A DNA stretch of 64,000 nt from a bacterium (Candidatus Blackallbacteria) CG13_big_fil_rev_8_21_14_2_50_49_14 (GCA_002783405.1 PFGG01000005.1:1-64000), one strand, 5' to 3'. Positions 33,150 through 43,470 are shown, counted from the stretch's first letter. Translations and numbers: made by a program. The notes: generated by a model from the sequence alone, not told the origin.

Positions 33150-36100
33150 TTGAAACCTTTTGAAAATGCTTCACAAAGAGGGCTCCAGGCCCAAGCTTTA
33201 ATCCGCGAAATTCGTCAAAAAGGGGCGGTCTTAAGTTTAAAAGAGCAGTCTCAATTGCACCTCAGTGCACCCAAGGGGCTCTTAGGTTCTGAAACCCTCA
33301 AGGCTTTGCAGGAATTGAAGTCTGAGCTGAGTGGGCTGCTCTTGCATGAAAGGCGAGCTGAAATATTGGCTCAGCCAGAACTGCAGGAAGGACCGCTGAG
33401 CAGTATTCAGAGCCGATTGTGGTTTGTTCAGGCCCTGAATCCTTCGGGATCGGATTTGAATTTGATCGGGGCCTGTCGCATTTTTCATGATTTGGACAGA
33501 CCCCGTATCCATCAGGCGATTGAAGCTGTTTCAAAACGCCAACCGGCATTGAGAACCAGCTTTTATGCGCGCGATGGAAAACTATTTCAACACTGTCACC
33601 CACAGCTTGCCCTGCCTTTTGAAGCATATTCACTTCTGGGAAGCGCTGATCCCCTGCCTGCGATCCAGTCTTGGGCTCTGCAGCCCTTTAATCTGGAAGC
33701 CGGGCCTCTCTGTCGGTGGGGCTGGTTTGCCACAGAAACTGGAGGCATTTTGGCTTGGAGTCTGCATCATTTAATTGCAGATGGCTGGTCAACAGGCCTC
33801 TTGCTGGGGGAAATACTGGCTGCCTACCAAGGAATTCCGCTGCCTGAACTCAAATACAGCCTCTTGGATCATGCCCGCTGGGAGCAAGCTGACCAAAATC
33901 CGCTGCGAATTCAAGCAGGTCTTGAATTTTGGCTAAAACAGCTCGAAGGGATTCCACTTGAGTTTCAGTTACCCGGTGAAACGGAGCCTGAGATACACGG
34001 GCCAGCAGAAGTTTCAGTGGCTCTTCCTGCTGAAATCGGAGCGGCTCTTGAAGCTTTGGCGAAAAATGCTGGGGTCACGCCCTTTGTTCTGAGCCTGGCA
34101 TTGTGGCAGATCTTGCTTTCAATCTACGGCCAGTGCACGCAATTTGTGATGGGTATTCCCGTTTCAAGCCGAAACCAGCCTGAGTGGGAAGGGCTGATTG
34201 GCTGTTTTATCAATACCCTGCTTTTGCCCGTAGATTTAGAACCGGACAGCTCTTTTCAAAATTATTTAACGCGTTTACAAGCAAGTTTTCATGGGCAAAT
34301 GCTCTGGCAGGATCTGCCCTTTGAAAAATTGGTTCACGCCTTAAATCGCAGCACTCACCCCTTGCCTGAACTTTATTTTGTCTATCAGAACAACCCGCTT
34401 CCGCTCGAACAATTGCCTTGGAAAGTAGAATGGCTGGATTTGCCGCAGCAGGCCCCTCCCTTTCCCCTGACTCTTACCGTAGAGCCAGGCAATGGCAGGC
34501 TCAAACTTTCAAGTTCACAAAGTTCGATCAGCCCAGCACTTTTACGGCAAATGCTCAGGCATTATCTGTATTTGGCAGAGCAGATCATCGACAATCCCCA
34601 ACACAAGCTCTCTGAGCTTAGGAGCTTGAGCCAGACTGAGATTTCTGAAGTTTTTCAGAAAACAGTTCCCCAGAAAATGTTTGAGCCTTTGAGCTGGATT
34701 CACCAGCATGTGGAAAAACACGCTGAAACGCAGGCCGAAAAGACGGCGCTCAGGTGGCAGGGCCAGGAGATCAGCTATCGCGAATTAAATCAAAAAGCCA
34801 ATGCCCTGGCTCAGATTTTTGCTGAAAAAGGCATGCGTGCAGGAGATCGGATCGCCATTTGGGTTCCGGTTGCTCCGGTTGCTATCGCTGCCTTGATCGC
34901 GATCTTAAAACTGGGCGCTGCCTATCTGCCCCTGGATCAGGACGCTCCCAAGGAGCGGATTGAAAAAATTCTAAGGCATGCAAGACCTTCAATTCTGCTT
35001 TCTGAACCCAAGCTGCTGAATCCAGAAGATGGGGCAGAAGAGCTGTTTAATCAATTCACCTGTCTGAATTTGCCAGCCTGGGAGACGCTTTCAGAGCTGA
35101 ACGTGAATCCTGAAACCCCTGTATCTGGGGATGATCTGGCGTATATGATTTTCACCTCAGGCTCAACGGGGGAACCCAATGGGGTGGAAATTACCCATGC
35201 CCAGGTCGCACGGCTATTCCCTGCCACTGCCCAGGAGGTGGACTTAGACCCTTCGGATCGCTGGGTTTTGTTTCATTCTTTGGCCTTTGATTACTCGGTT
35301 TGGGAAATTTGGGGTGCATTTTATGCGGGTGCAAGCCTTCTGCTGATACCCCGCAGTTTGACACGCGATTTGGCGCAGTTTTGGCAGCTGCTTGCAGATG
35401 AGCAGGTGACGGCTTTAAGTTTGACACCTTCTGCTTTGCGGGCGCTTTTGCCTTTTCTGAAGAAAGCAACTCAAAACCCTCCCTTGCGATGGCTGATCTT
35501 AAGTGGTGAAAAATTAGAAACGCAATTGCTCAAGCCCTGGTTTGCACATTTTCAGGATCAGGTCAAGGTTTATAATAGCTACGGCATTACCGAAACGACG
35601 GTCTTTGTCAGTTTTGCTGAAGTTTTGCCAAGCGATCTCCAAGCGAGGGGAGGCAGTCCGATCGGGCATGCTTTGGCTGATCTTGGTCTCTGTTTGATGG
35701 GAAACAATCAGCAGCCTGTTCCAGCAGGTGTTGCCGGAGAAATTTGGGTGAGAGGTGCTGGCCTGGCCCAAGCCTATTTTGAAAATCCAGAACTGACGGC
35801 ACAAAGATTCATCGATTCTGGCTCTGTACGCTGGTACCGCAGCGGGGATTTTGCAAGAGCAGACTTATCTGGCCAACTGCATTATTTGAAGCGTCGCGAT
35901 ACCCAGTTTAAGATCAGGGGCTATCGCATGGAAGCAGCAGAAATTGAAAAGGCTCTTCTCAGCCTTCAAGAGATTCAGGTCGTGAAAGTCTTGCTGCGTG
36001 AATGGGCAGGTCAAACCCGCCTGATGGCCTATTGGAATGGCGAGCCTCTTGAAGACAAGGTCTTGCGCGAAAGGCTGAAAAAACGCCTGCCTTTGCCTTT

Positions 36101-39100
36101 AATTCCGGAATTCTTTTTCAGGCTTGAGCAGTGGCCGCTAAACCAAAATGGCAAACTGGACCTTCAGGCCTTGCCCTTGCCAACTGCTTCTTTTAGTGAG
36201 TTTCAGTACGCCCTCTCCACGGAAGTAAAACTGCAGTCCTTGCTTTCAGAATTGAGTGGAAAAGCCCTGGATCCCGAACACAATTTTATGGATCAGGGGC
36301 TTCACTCCCTCATCTTGGTTGAGGCGCAACACAAAATTCAATCTGAATTTGGAATCGAGCTTGCGCTCACCGATTTGTTCCAATTCCCCAATTTGCACAG
36401 CCTGGCACAGGAGATTGAGCGACGCATTCGGCCTGTGATCCAGAAACAGAGGTTGCCAGAGGCGCGCACTGAACATCTGTCTCCTGAAGAGCCGATTGCA
36501 ATCATTGCCATGACAGGTCGCTTTCCGGGGGCTGATTCAGTAGCAGCCCTTTGGGAAATGCTAAAAGCAGGAAAGACAGGACTCACTGAAATCAATCGTG
36601 AAGCATTGCGCGCTCAAGGGCTGCCAAACGAAGAACTCGAAGACCCAAACTATGTCTCTGTAACAGGTCTGCTTCAGGATTTCAAAAGCTTTGACCCGGC
36701 TTGTTTCGGTCTGAGTGCAAGTGAAGCCAGAATCATGGATCCCCAGCAAAGACTGCTCTTGGAACAAGCTTTTGTGACACTCGAAGCGGCGGGGTATGGT
36801 CATTTAGAAGAAAAACAGTCCTGTGGGGTTTTTGTAAGCGGGGGCATCAGCCGATACTTGCTCTTTCATTTATTGCAAGCGCAGGCTTCACACGATCCGA
36901 TTCAGCCCATGCAGGTTTTGCTGGGCAATGACAAGGATTATCTCGCCACCCGAATCGCTTATCATCTGAATTTAGACGGGCCGGCCCTCTCTATTCAAAC
37001 AGCCTGCTCCAGTTCCTTGGTGGCCCTGCATACGGCCTGCCAAAGTTTGCGCAGCCAGGAATGTGAAATGGCCTTGGTGGGGGGGGTTAGTTTGGATCCT
37101 GATCCAGCCGGTTATCTTTACCAGGCGGGCGGCATTTATTCCAAGGATGGCAACTGTCATCCCTTTGCCGAGGATGCGAGTGGGATTGTCGGCGGAAGTG
37201 GCGTGGCGCTTGTGCTTCTCAAACCGCTCTCTTCTGCCCTGCGCGATCGGGATACGGTCTTGGCTGAAATCAGGGGCACGGCGCTCAACAATGATGCCAA
37301 AGACAAAGCAGGTTTTACGGCACCCGGTTTAAGTGGGCAGGTTCAGGTTTTGCAGGCCTGCCTGCAGGCTGCCCATTTAAAACCCGAAGCAATTCGCTAT
37401 TTAGAAGCACATGGAACGGGCACCGCCTTGGGAGATGCAATCGAAGTAGCCGCCTTGAAACAGGCTTGGGTTTCTGAAACGAATCGAAAACCTTGGTGTG
37501 CCATGGGTTCTGTCAAGGCAAATCTAGGCCATTTGGATGCTGCCGCTGGGATTGCAGGATTGATCAAAGCCGTTTTGGTATTAAAACACCGTCAAATTCC
37601 GGCGCAACCCAATTTTTCTTCTCCCAGCTCCCGAATTGATTGGAAAAATCTTCCGGTTTACCCCGCTTCGCAGTTTCAGGATTTGCCTGCAAACGAAACG
37701 CTCTTTGCCGCTGTCAGCAGTTTTGGCATAGGGGGAACCAATGTCCACGCGATTTTAGCTTCAGCTGAACCCCGTGCTTTTCAAGCCCCTCGCCGCGCCC
37801 CCGAACTTTTGCTCTTTTCTGCGCGTTCGGAAAAACAGTTGCACAGGCTGCAAAAAGATTTACATGACTGGACTGAAAACCAGGCAGAAGTCAATCTCCA
37901 GGATTTGGCCTATACCCTGCGCCAGGGAAGAAAACACAATACTTGGCGAAGTTTTTGCGTGGCCTCTGATGCTGTTGAAGCCGCAGAGAAGCTGATGGCA
38001 CCGCTTCGAACCCAGGCTGCCAGTGACTCTCCATTGATTGGGCTTTGCCCTGGTTTAGGGTCTCAGGGCGGTGCCTTGGCTGCTGAACTATGCCAAAGCC
38101 TTCCCGTGTTTCGCGAGAAGATCGACTCTGCCCTTGCAGAGCTGGTCTCGCTTGATGAACCGCTTGCGGAGCGCATCCAATGCGCTCTGTTAGAAGGCCT
38201 GCCTGATTCTGAACTGGCCCGCCCCACGCTGATGCAGCCTTTGATTTTTCTCTTGACCTGGGCCATGGGCGAAACCTGGAAAACCGTGGGCGTGAAACCG
38301 GCTGTCTATTTCGGGCATAGTTTTGGCGAATATGCTGCACTTTGTTTGGGCGGGTGGGTTTCGTTTGAAGCACTTTTGCCGATGGTGCTCAGAAGAGCCC
38401 AATATTTTGAAAATTTCAAGGGCTTCACATGGGCCGTGCTCACTTCTGCAGAGAAACTGCAACCGCTTCTGACAGGGGATCTGAAAATTGCGGCCTATAA
38501 TGGTGCCGAACATCTAACGGTCTCGGGTTCAGACGAATGGCAGGAAGCTTTTCGAAGTACCCTTCAGGCGAAGGGAATTCGCGCGATAGCACTGAAAATC
38601 CCCCACCTCGTTCATCACCCCCTATTGGCTGAGGCACTCGAACCGTTTTTTGAACAAATGGCGAATTTGCCTTACCAGCAGGGGCATACCCCTGTGCTTT
38701 CAAGTTTTTCCGCTCAGCCCCTGTCTCTTGAAGACTTGTCTTCGAAAGCCTATTGGCGCAATCAAACGCTGGAACCTGTTCAATTTTATCGGGCATGGAA
38801 AGCCCTGCTTGCATCTGGAAGAGTCAGAACCCTTGAAATCGGGCCCGGAAAGAGTTTAAGTGCCCTGATCCGCTCTGAAGCAGAAGCTGCCTGGCAGAGT
38901 TTCAATGAAAGGGGGGCGTATTCGGCTTGGTTGAAGAGTTTGGGCTTGCTCTGGCAGGCCGGGTTTCGCTTGAATTTCAATCCGATTGAAGCCAGTCAGT
39001 CAGGCAGAAGAATTCCTGTGCCAGGTACCCCCTTTGAGAAACAGGTCTATTGGGTTGATTCCACCCCAATTCAGCAGCCTTTGCAACGACGTCCCCTTTC

Positions 39101-41360
39101 CGATTGGTTTTCTGGGGTGAGTTGGAGACGGGTGGCTTTGCCCGAAGCAAAGCCTGCTTCAAATTTTCACGGTCTCTGGCTTTATGCGGGGCCAATGCTA
39201 CCGAAGGATGCTTTGGGAGAAACCCAGGCTTTGCCGCAGGAGCTTGGTGCATGGGACTGCTTAAGCGAAAAATTGGGCAGTGCTCCGCAGTGTTTGCTCG
39301 ATCTACGTGCCCTTACGTTTGAGATTGAGTCTCAGGTTTGGCAAGTGATTGCGGGTCTGCAGCGCTTGTTGAAACTGCCAAGCTTGGCTTTAATTGTGCT
39401 TTTGCCACCTGTACACAGTGTGACAGGGACTGAATTGCAGCTTTTTCCTGAATGGGCTCTTTTGTTAGGCTTTCTGAGGGTTTTGCCCAAAGAATATCCG
39501 GGTTGGAAAACCACTTGGATTGAGGTTGAAGCTGAGCGGATTTTTTCACAGGCAAACCTCTTGGGGCTGATACAGCTCAGGCCTGAATTTTATGCCATTC
39601 GGGGTGTTTGGGCTTGGGAACCTGTTCTCTCGCCGCTTGAAACCCAGCCCGAACAAACGCTGCCAGCGGGGGCCTGGCTGGTCAGTGGGGCACGCGGAGA
39701 AATCGGCAGGGCCTTGTTGGCGGGTGTGCCCTCGCAAGCGAGCCTGGTCTTCATCGCGCGGAGTTTGTCTGGACTCTCCTCAGACGACTATCAGCGCTTT
39801 TCTTCGGTGGAATGGGTTCAAGGGGAGATTCAAACCCCTGAAACCTGGGCGTTGGCCCTTGAAAAAATCCAAAGTTTTGCTCTTCCTTTTTCGGGTGTGA
39901 TTCTGGCAGCGGGAGAACACCAGCAGGTTGCCCTGGCTGAAATTTCCCAGGAGAAGCTGGCTCCTGTTTTGGCTAAGTACAGGGGCACCCAGTACCTTTT
40001 GCAGGCCTTAAAAAAGCGCAGACTCAAACCCGAAAGAATTTTGCTCGCCTCGGCGCTCAGCAGTTTAGAAGGGCAATTGGGCGAAGGCGGCTATACCTTG
40101 GTACATACGGCTTTGTCAGCCCTTTCTGAAGCTGCCTGGAACCAGGGCATCGCCCTTCAGGCGGTTCACTGGGGCAGTTGGAAAGAAGGGGGAATGGCCT
40201 TCAGGGCCTTGGCTCACTTGCCCTCGCGTTTGCGGGTTCTGCAAGAAAAAATCGTGAATTTGGGCATACGAAGGGCAGAGGGGCCAGAACTCTTGCGCCG
40301 TCTTTGGAGTGTGAATGCCCCCCAAGTGGTGGTGAGCCCCTTGGCGCCAGAAAGTTTAAGGGCCTGGGGGGCAAGGGTTCATGAAAATATGGGGGGCTCT
40401 GAAAGGGAGTCCCGGCCTGAATTGGCACCTGCGCAACTCCCCCAATCTGAATTGGAACAGCGCCTGGCTGAGATTTGGTCTCAGGTTTTGGGCGTTGCGC
40501 CGATTGGCCGCGATGAAACCTGGCAGAGTTTGGGGGGAGATTCACTGCTCGCACTGCAAATTCGGGATCTGCTTTCCTCCCAGTGGGAGCGCTCATTTCC
40601 TCCCTCGCTCTTGTTTTCCGGCACAACGATCTCCAGTCTTGCCGAATGGATTGAAACTGAGCCTGGCTCCTCGGTTTTGGTGAAATTGAATGGCCAGAAC
40701 CAGGGGCTTCCCTTCTTTTGCGTGCATGCGATTTCGGGGACGGTTTTTCCTTTCCAGGGTTTGGCAAGAGAATTTTCTTCACCCTTTTATGCGCTACAGG
40801 CCCAAGGGCTGTGTGGAAAATCTCCCCATACCCGCATTGAGGCCATGGCTGCCAGCTATTTGGAGCAGGTTTTGCAGACCCAGCCCTCAGGCAGTTTGTG
40901 GCTGGGGGGCTGGTCTTTTGGCGCCTTGGTGGCTTTTGAAATGGCACGTCAGGCACTTGCTTTGGGACGCAGTGTGCATGAATTGGTGCTGGTGGATATG
41001 CCCTTGCCTCCGCCAGGCAGGGTTTTGGCTGAAACAGAGGTGCGGGCACGCTTTGAAATGGAAATGCAGAAACTGAAACTTGAAAGTGCATCGGCTGGCA
41101 GCAGCTTCGATCTGCTCTATCAGGTATTTGAGGCCAATTTGTCTGCTGCCTCACATTTTCAACCCGTACGCCTGGAAATTCCTGCCTGCTTATTGGTGGC
41201 AGAAACAGGTCTGGCGATTCAGGATCCTCGGGTGGGAGCTGGATGGCAGACTTACCTGCCTCAGATTCAAACCCTCACCCTGACAGGAGATCATTATTCG
41301 ATTTTGGAAAGCCCAGGAAAAGAACAACTGATCTCTGCTTTGCAAGCGAGGAAGGCATGA
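33150..41360 (+). CDS. Hybrid NRPS-PKS: TubC-like docking-C-A-PCP-KS-AT-KR-ACP-TE
   Basis: The 2736-residue protein starts at TTG 33150 behind a GGGAG ribosome site. A TubC-like docking segment (about 13-65) comes first. The C domain has HHLIADG (206-212). The A domain spans about 520-1010, with TSGSTGEPNGV (669-679), YGITETT and NQNGKLD; the usual PKG is PNG. The PCP serine is S1053 in GLHS. The KS has C1286 (TACSSSL), EAHGTGT and KANLGH. The AT has S1724 (GHSFGE), with HLVHHP at the specificity site, suggesting malonyl-CoA. A KR follows (SGARGEIG, later S/Y). The ACP serine is S2465 (GGDS) and the TE serine S2589 (GWSFGA). One amino acid would be acylated, extended by one ketide, reduced to a beta-hydroxyl and released. 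My hand-read A code is D-Y-W-S-I-S-S-V-F-K, close to none I know. Confidence 0.93.
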   Translation: MKPFENASQRGLQAQALIREIRQKGAVLSLKEQSQLHLSAPKGLLGSETLKALQELKSELSGLLLHERRAEILAQPELQEGPLSSIQSRLWFVQALNPSGSDLNLIGACRIFHDLDRPRIHQAIEAVSKRQPALRTSFYARDGKLFQHCHPQLALPFEAYSLLGSADPLPAIQSWALQPFNLEAGPLCRWGWFATETGGILAWSLHHLIADGWSTGLLLGEILAAYQGIPLPELKYSLLDHARWEQADQNPLRIQAGLEFWLKQLEGIPLEFQLPGETEPEIHGPAEVSVALPAEIGAALEALAKNAGVTPFVLSLALWQILLSIYGQCTQFVMGIPVSSRNQPEWEGLIGCFINTLLLPVDLEPDSSFQNYLTRLQASFHGQMLWQDLPFEKLVHALNRSTHPLPELYFVYQNNPLPLEQLPWKVEWLDLPQQAPPFPLTLTVEPGNGRLKLSSSQSSISPALLRQMLRHYLYLAEQIIDNPQHKLSELRSLSQTEISEVFQKTVPQKMFEPLSWIHQHVEKHAETQAEKTALRWQGQEISYRELNQKANALAQIFAEKGMRAGDRIAIWVPVAPVAIAALIAILKLGAAYLPLDQDAPKERIEKILRHARPSILLSEPKLLNPEDGAEELFNQFTCLNLPAWETLSELNVNPETPVSGDDLAYMIFTSGSTGEPNGVEITHAQVARLFPATAQEVDLDPSDRWVLFHSLAFDYSVWEIWGAFYAGASLLLIPRSLTRDLAQFWQLLADEQVTALSLTPSALRALLPFLKKATQNPPLRWLILSGEKLETQLLKPWFAHFQDQVKVYNSYGITETTVFVSFAEVLPSDLQARGGSPIGHALADLGLCLMGNNQQPVPAGVAGEIWVRGAGLAQAYFENPELTAQRFIDSGSVRWYRSGDFARADLSGQLHYLKRRDTQFKIRGYRMEAAEIEKALLSLQEIQVVKVLLREWAGQTRLMAYWNGEPLEDKVLRERLKKRLPLPLIPEFFFRLEQWPLNQNGKLDLQALPLPTASFSEFQYALSTEVKLQSLLSELSGKALDPEHNFMDQGLHSLILVEAQHKIQSEFGIELALTDLFQFPNLHSLAQEIERRIRPVIQKQRLPEARTEHLSPEEPIAIIAMTGRFPGADSVAALWEMLKAGKTGLTEINREALRAQGLPNEELEDPNYVSVTGLLQDFKSFDPACFGLSASEARIMDPQQRLLLEQAFVTLEAAGYGHLEEKQSCGVFVSGGISRYLLFHLLQAQASHDPIQPMQVLLGNDKDYLATRIAYHLNLDGPALSIQTACSSSLVALHTACQSLRSQECEMALVGGVSLDPDPAGYLYQAGGIYSKDGNCHPFAEDASGIVGGSGVALVLLKPLSSALRDRDTVLAEIRGTALNNDAKDKAGFTAPGLSGQVQVLQACLQAAHLKPEAIRYLEAHGTGTALGDAIEVAALKQAWVSETNRKPWCAMGSVKANLGHLDAAAGIAGLIKAVLVLKHRQIPAQPNFSSPSSRIDWKNLPVYPASQFQDLPANETLFAAVSSFGIGGTNVHAILASAEPRAFQAPRRAPELLLFSARSEKQLHRLQKDLHDWTENQAEVNLQDLAYTLRQGRKHNTWRSFCVASDAVEAAEKLMAPLRTQAASDSPLIGLCPGLGSQGGALAAELCQSLPVFREKIDSALAELVSLDEPLAERIQCALLEGLPDSELARPTLMQPLIFLLTWAMGETWKTVGVKPAVYFGHSFGEYAALCLGGWVSFEALLPMVLRRAQYFENFKGFTWAVLTSAEKLQPLLTGDLKIAAYNGAEHLTVSGSDEWQEAFRSTLQAKGIRAIALKIPHLVHHPLLAEALEPFFEQMANLPYQQGHTPVLSSFSAQPLSLEDLSSKAYWRNQTLEPVQFYRAWKALLASGRVRTLEIGPGKSLSALIRSEAEAAWQSFNERGAYSAWLKSLGLLWQAGFRLNFNPIEASQSGRRIPVPGTPFEKQVYWVDSTPIQQPLQRRPLSDWFSGVSWRRVALPEAKPASNFHGLWLYAGPMLPKDALGETQALPQELGAWDCLSEKLGSAPQCLLDLRALTFEIESQVWQVIAGLQRLLKLPSLALIVLLPPVHSVTGTELQLFPEWALLLGFLRVLPKEYPGWKTTWIEVEAERIFSQANLLGLIQLRPEFYAIRGVWAWEPVLSPLETQPEQTLPAGAWLVSGARGEIGRALLAGVPSQASLVFIARSLSGLSSDDYQRFSSVEWVQGEIQTPETWALALEKIQSFALPFSGVILAAGEHQQVALAEISQEKLAPVLAKYRGTQYLLQALKKRRLKPERILLASALSSLEGQLGEGGYTLVHTALSALSEAAWNQGIALQAVHWGSWKEGGMAFRALAHLPSRLRVLQEKIVNLGIRRAEGPELLRRLWSVNAPQVVVSPLAPESLRAWGARVHENMGGSERESRPELAPAQLPQSELEQRLAEIWSQVLGVAPIGRDETWQSLGGDSLLALQIRDLLSSQWERSFPPSLLFSGTTISSLAEWIETEPGSSVLVKLNGQNQGLPFFCVHAISGTVFPFQGLAREFSSPFYALQAQGLCGKSPHTRIEAMAASYLEQVLQTQPSGSLWLGGWSFGALVAFEMARQALALGRSVHELVLVDMPLPPPGRVLAETEVRARFEMEMQKLKLESASAGSSFDLLYQVFEANLSAASHFQPVRLEIPACLLVAETGLAIQDPRVGAGWQTYLPQIQTLTLTGDHYSILESPGKEQLISALQARKA

Positions 41361-41373
41361 GAAAGGAAAAGAA

Positions 41374-42552
41374 ATGACGCAATTGATAGAAACAGAAGCA
41401 TGGGTCTTGCACCCTGGCATGAGTGCTCAAGCGGAACCCGCACATTTGGTTAAAGAAAACTTTGTGTTGCCCTCTCGCCGTGAGCGAGATATTTTGGTTG
41501 AACCCTTGTTTGGCTGTTGGGAAGCCAATATGGGGCATGCCTTGGAGCGTCTTCCGATTGATGTCTGCAAGCAGCGCAAAGAAGCAAAAGTCGTGGTTGG
41601 CAATGCAGGTGTGGTCAGAATCTTGGATACCTATTCTCAAAACGCGCGCTTGAAACCCGGTCAGATATGCATGTTGCTTTCAGCGGCCTGGCCCAGTGGC
41701 CACAGGGCTGCCTGGCCAGATAACTTTGCCCGAGCGGCCCATGGCTATGATGCGCCGGGTACGGTCGGGCTTTTGGCAAAACAGACCTGGATTCCCGAAC
41801 CGCAATTGCTTCCCATTTCTGAAAACAGTCGTTTAAGTTTGCCTGAATGGGCTGCTTTTTCCCTGCGCTATGTGACAGCCTGGGCCAATTGGAAATTGGC
41901 ACACGGCACCTACCGTTTGATGCAGGATGAGCGCGAAGACCCCCAGCCCAGGCTATTGGCCTGGGGGGGAGGGGTCTCTTTGGGCATTGCTGAATTGGCG
42001 CGGGATGCTGGTTACCGTTGTGCCATGTTGGCTTCTGGTCAAGAGCGCTTGGCGCTGTTAAAGAAACAGGGTTTAAAGGCCCTGGATCGGCAGCCTTTTA
42101 AGGATTTGGATTTTAACCCCAAGCGTTATCAGCAGGATACAGAGTATAAAATGCGCTATCTGACAGCAGAAAAAGCCTTTTGTGAACTGATTCAGGAGTG
42201 GTCAGAAGGAAAAGGGGCTGCGATTGCCATTGATCTGATTGGCGAGCCCGTCTTTAGAGCCACGCTCAAAGTCTTGGGCTGGCCCGGGGTGATTTCAACG
42301 GCAGGCTGGAAAGAAGGCATGAATATTTCCTTGAACCGTGCCTTGGAGTGTATGGCGTACCACCAGCATTTACACACCCACTATGCCCGTCCCAGAGAGG
42401 CGATGGAGGCCATGCAATATGCTGAAACCAAGCATTGGAAACCCAGTCTCGATCAGAAAATCTATGCCTGGGATCAACTGCCTGAATTGGTAGAAGACTA
42501 TCGCAAGGGGCAGACAGGCTATTTTCCGATCTTCAGCGTCAATCCTGTTTAA
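41374..42552 (+). CDS. Zinc-type/MDR-superfamily reductase linked to the NRPS-PKS
   Basis: The 392-residue protein has the medium-chain dehydrogenase layout. A GroES-like N-terminal half (RERDILVEPLFGCWEANMGHALE) is followed by a Rossmann half with LAWGGGVSLGIAELARDAG and IAIDLIGEPVFRATLKVLG. It resembles crotonyl-CoA reductase/alcohol dehydrogenase-type proteins. The catalytic zinc ligands are not obvious, so a quinone-reductase-like or enoyl-reductase role is possible. It starts 13 nt after the NRPS-PKS stop, so the genes are cotranscribed. A trans-acting ER would need a dehydratase, which the synthase lacks. Reduction or oxidation of the released product is the simpler guess. Confidence 0.85.
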   Translation: MTQLIETEAWVLHPGMSAQAEPAHLVKENFVLPSRRERDILVEPLFGCWEANMGHALERLPIDVCKQRKEAKVVVGNAGVVRILDTYSQNARLKPGQICMLLSAAWPSGHRAAWPDNFARAAHGYDAPGTVGLLAKQTWIPEPQLLPISENSRLSLPEWAAFSLRYVTAWANWKLAHGTYRLMQDEREDPQPRLLAWGGGVSLGIAELARDAGYRCAMLASGQERLALLKKQGLKALDRQPFKDLDFNPKRYQQDTEYKMRYLTAEKAFCELIQEWSEGKGAAIAIDLIGEPVFRATLKVLGWPGVISTAGWKEGMNISLNRALECMAYHQHLHTHYARPREAMEAMQYAETKHWKPSLDQKIYAWDQLPELVEDYRKGQTGYFPIFSVNPV

Positions 42553-42605
42553 ACGTTCAGCGTTTCACAGAGCGTCGCTCCTTATTTTTGAGCGGAATAG
42601 GATGC

Positions 42606-43343
42606 TCAGGGGGAGGCTGAACCACGCTTAAGCAGTTCGCGTGCTGTGACCATTTTCCAACCCTCTGTTTTGAGCGCTTTCAGCAGTTTGGGCAAAGCCT
42701 CAAAAGACTTTGAATAATTGCCCATGGGGTGAAGCAGCAAAACCGAACCGGGGTGAATGTTTTGAAGCGTCTCTTGGATCAGCCGTTCAGGATCTGTGCG
42801 CTTTGCAGGCCAATATTCAGGTTCCAAATCCCACATCAGCGTAGTGCGTTGGGTTTTGGCCAAATAAAAGGGCAGGCCAAAAAGTTTTTTTCCGTAGGGC
42901 GGGCGAAACAGAATTTTGCCCTGAAAGCCCAGCTTATGGATGAGCGCATCTGTTTTCTCGACTTCCTCAGCATAAAATTCACGGGACTTAAACACCATAC
43001 GCTGATGCGTGTAAGAATGGTTGCCGATTTCATGGCCCGCAGCGAGAATGGCCTGGGCCCAATCTGGATGCTTTTCTATTTGGGAACCCACCAGAAAAAA
43101 AGTGGCTTTCACATCTTCAGCGGCTAAGATCTTCAGAATTTCGGGGGTGCGGGCACTGGGGCCATCATCAAAGGTCAAGGCCATCACTTTTTCCTGGGTC
43201 TGAACATGAGCGATCAACTTACCTGCAACCTGATAAGAGTGGGCATTGATTAAAAAATACAATTCAATCAGGCAGCCCACGATCAAAAAGAGCAAAAGGA
43301 GCATCAGTCGGGGAAAATATTTGCGTAAGGATTGATTGCGCAT
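42606..43343 (-). CDS. Membrane-anchored polysaccharide deacetylase (NodB homology domain)
   Basis: ATG 43343 gives 245 residues; the frame is open 34 codons further upstream. An N-terminal membrane anchor (LMLLLLFLIVGCLIELYFLI) precedes a NodB domain. Its motifs are MALTFDDGPSARTP (catalytic base and metal Asp), HEIGNHSYTH (metal His pair) and LFRPPYG. The family removes N- or O-acetyl groups from peptidoglycan, chitooligosaccharides or exopolysaccharides outside the membrane, with Zn2+ or another metal. It ends 50 bp after the MDR reductase and faces away from the GNAT gene. No polysaccharide cluster is adjacent. Confidence 0.9.
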   Translation of the reverse strand: MRNQSLRKYFPRLMLLLLFLIVGCLIELYFLINAHSYQVAGKLIAHVQTQEKVMALTFDDGPSARTPEILKILAAEDVKATFFLVGSQIEKHPDWAQAILAAGHEIGNHSYTHQRMVFKSREFYAEEVEKTDALIHKLGFQGKILFRPPYGKKLFGLPFYLAKTQRTTLMWDLEPEYWPAKRTDPERLIQETLQNIHPGSVLLLHPMGNYSKSFEALPKLLKALKTEGWKMVTARELLKRGSASP

Positions 43344-43470
43344 AGAGCTTGAGCCTTTTCTTGATTTCGCAGTTATTCTAACATGTCTGAAAGGCATGAT
43401 TTGGATGCTAGGCGCATAGATTTGTTTCTGATAACGTGTAAGCATCTCTCTGAATTCATTGAGGATTTCT

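Noticed and set aside
40201-41154. 317-codon minus-strand frame opposite the ACP-TE part of the synthase
   Set aside because: P/R/Q-rich shadow of a G/C-rich coding sequence with strong domain evidence on the plus strand.
42553-42605. Terminator between the MDR reductase and the deacetylase
   Set aside because: GAGCG/CGCTC stems are too short and overlapping; no T tract in a proper position.
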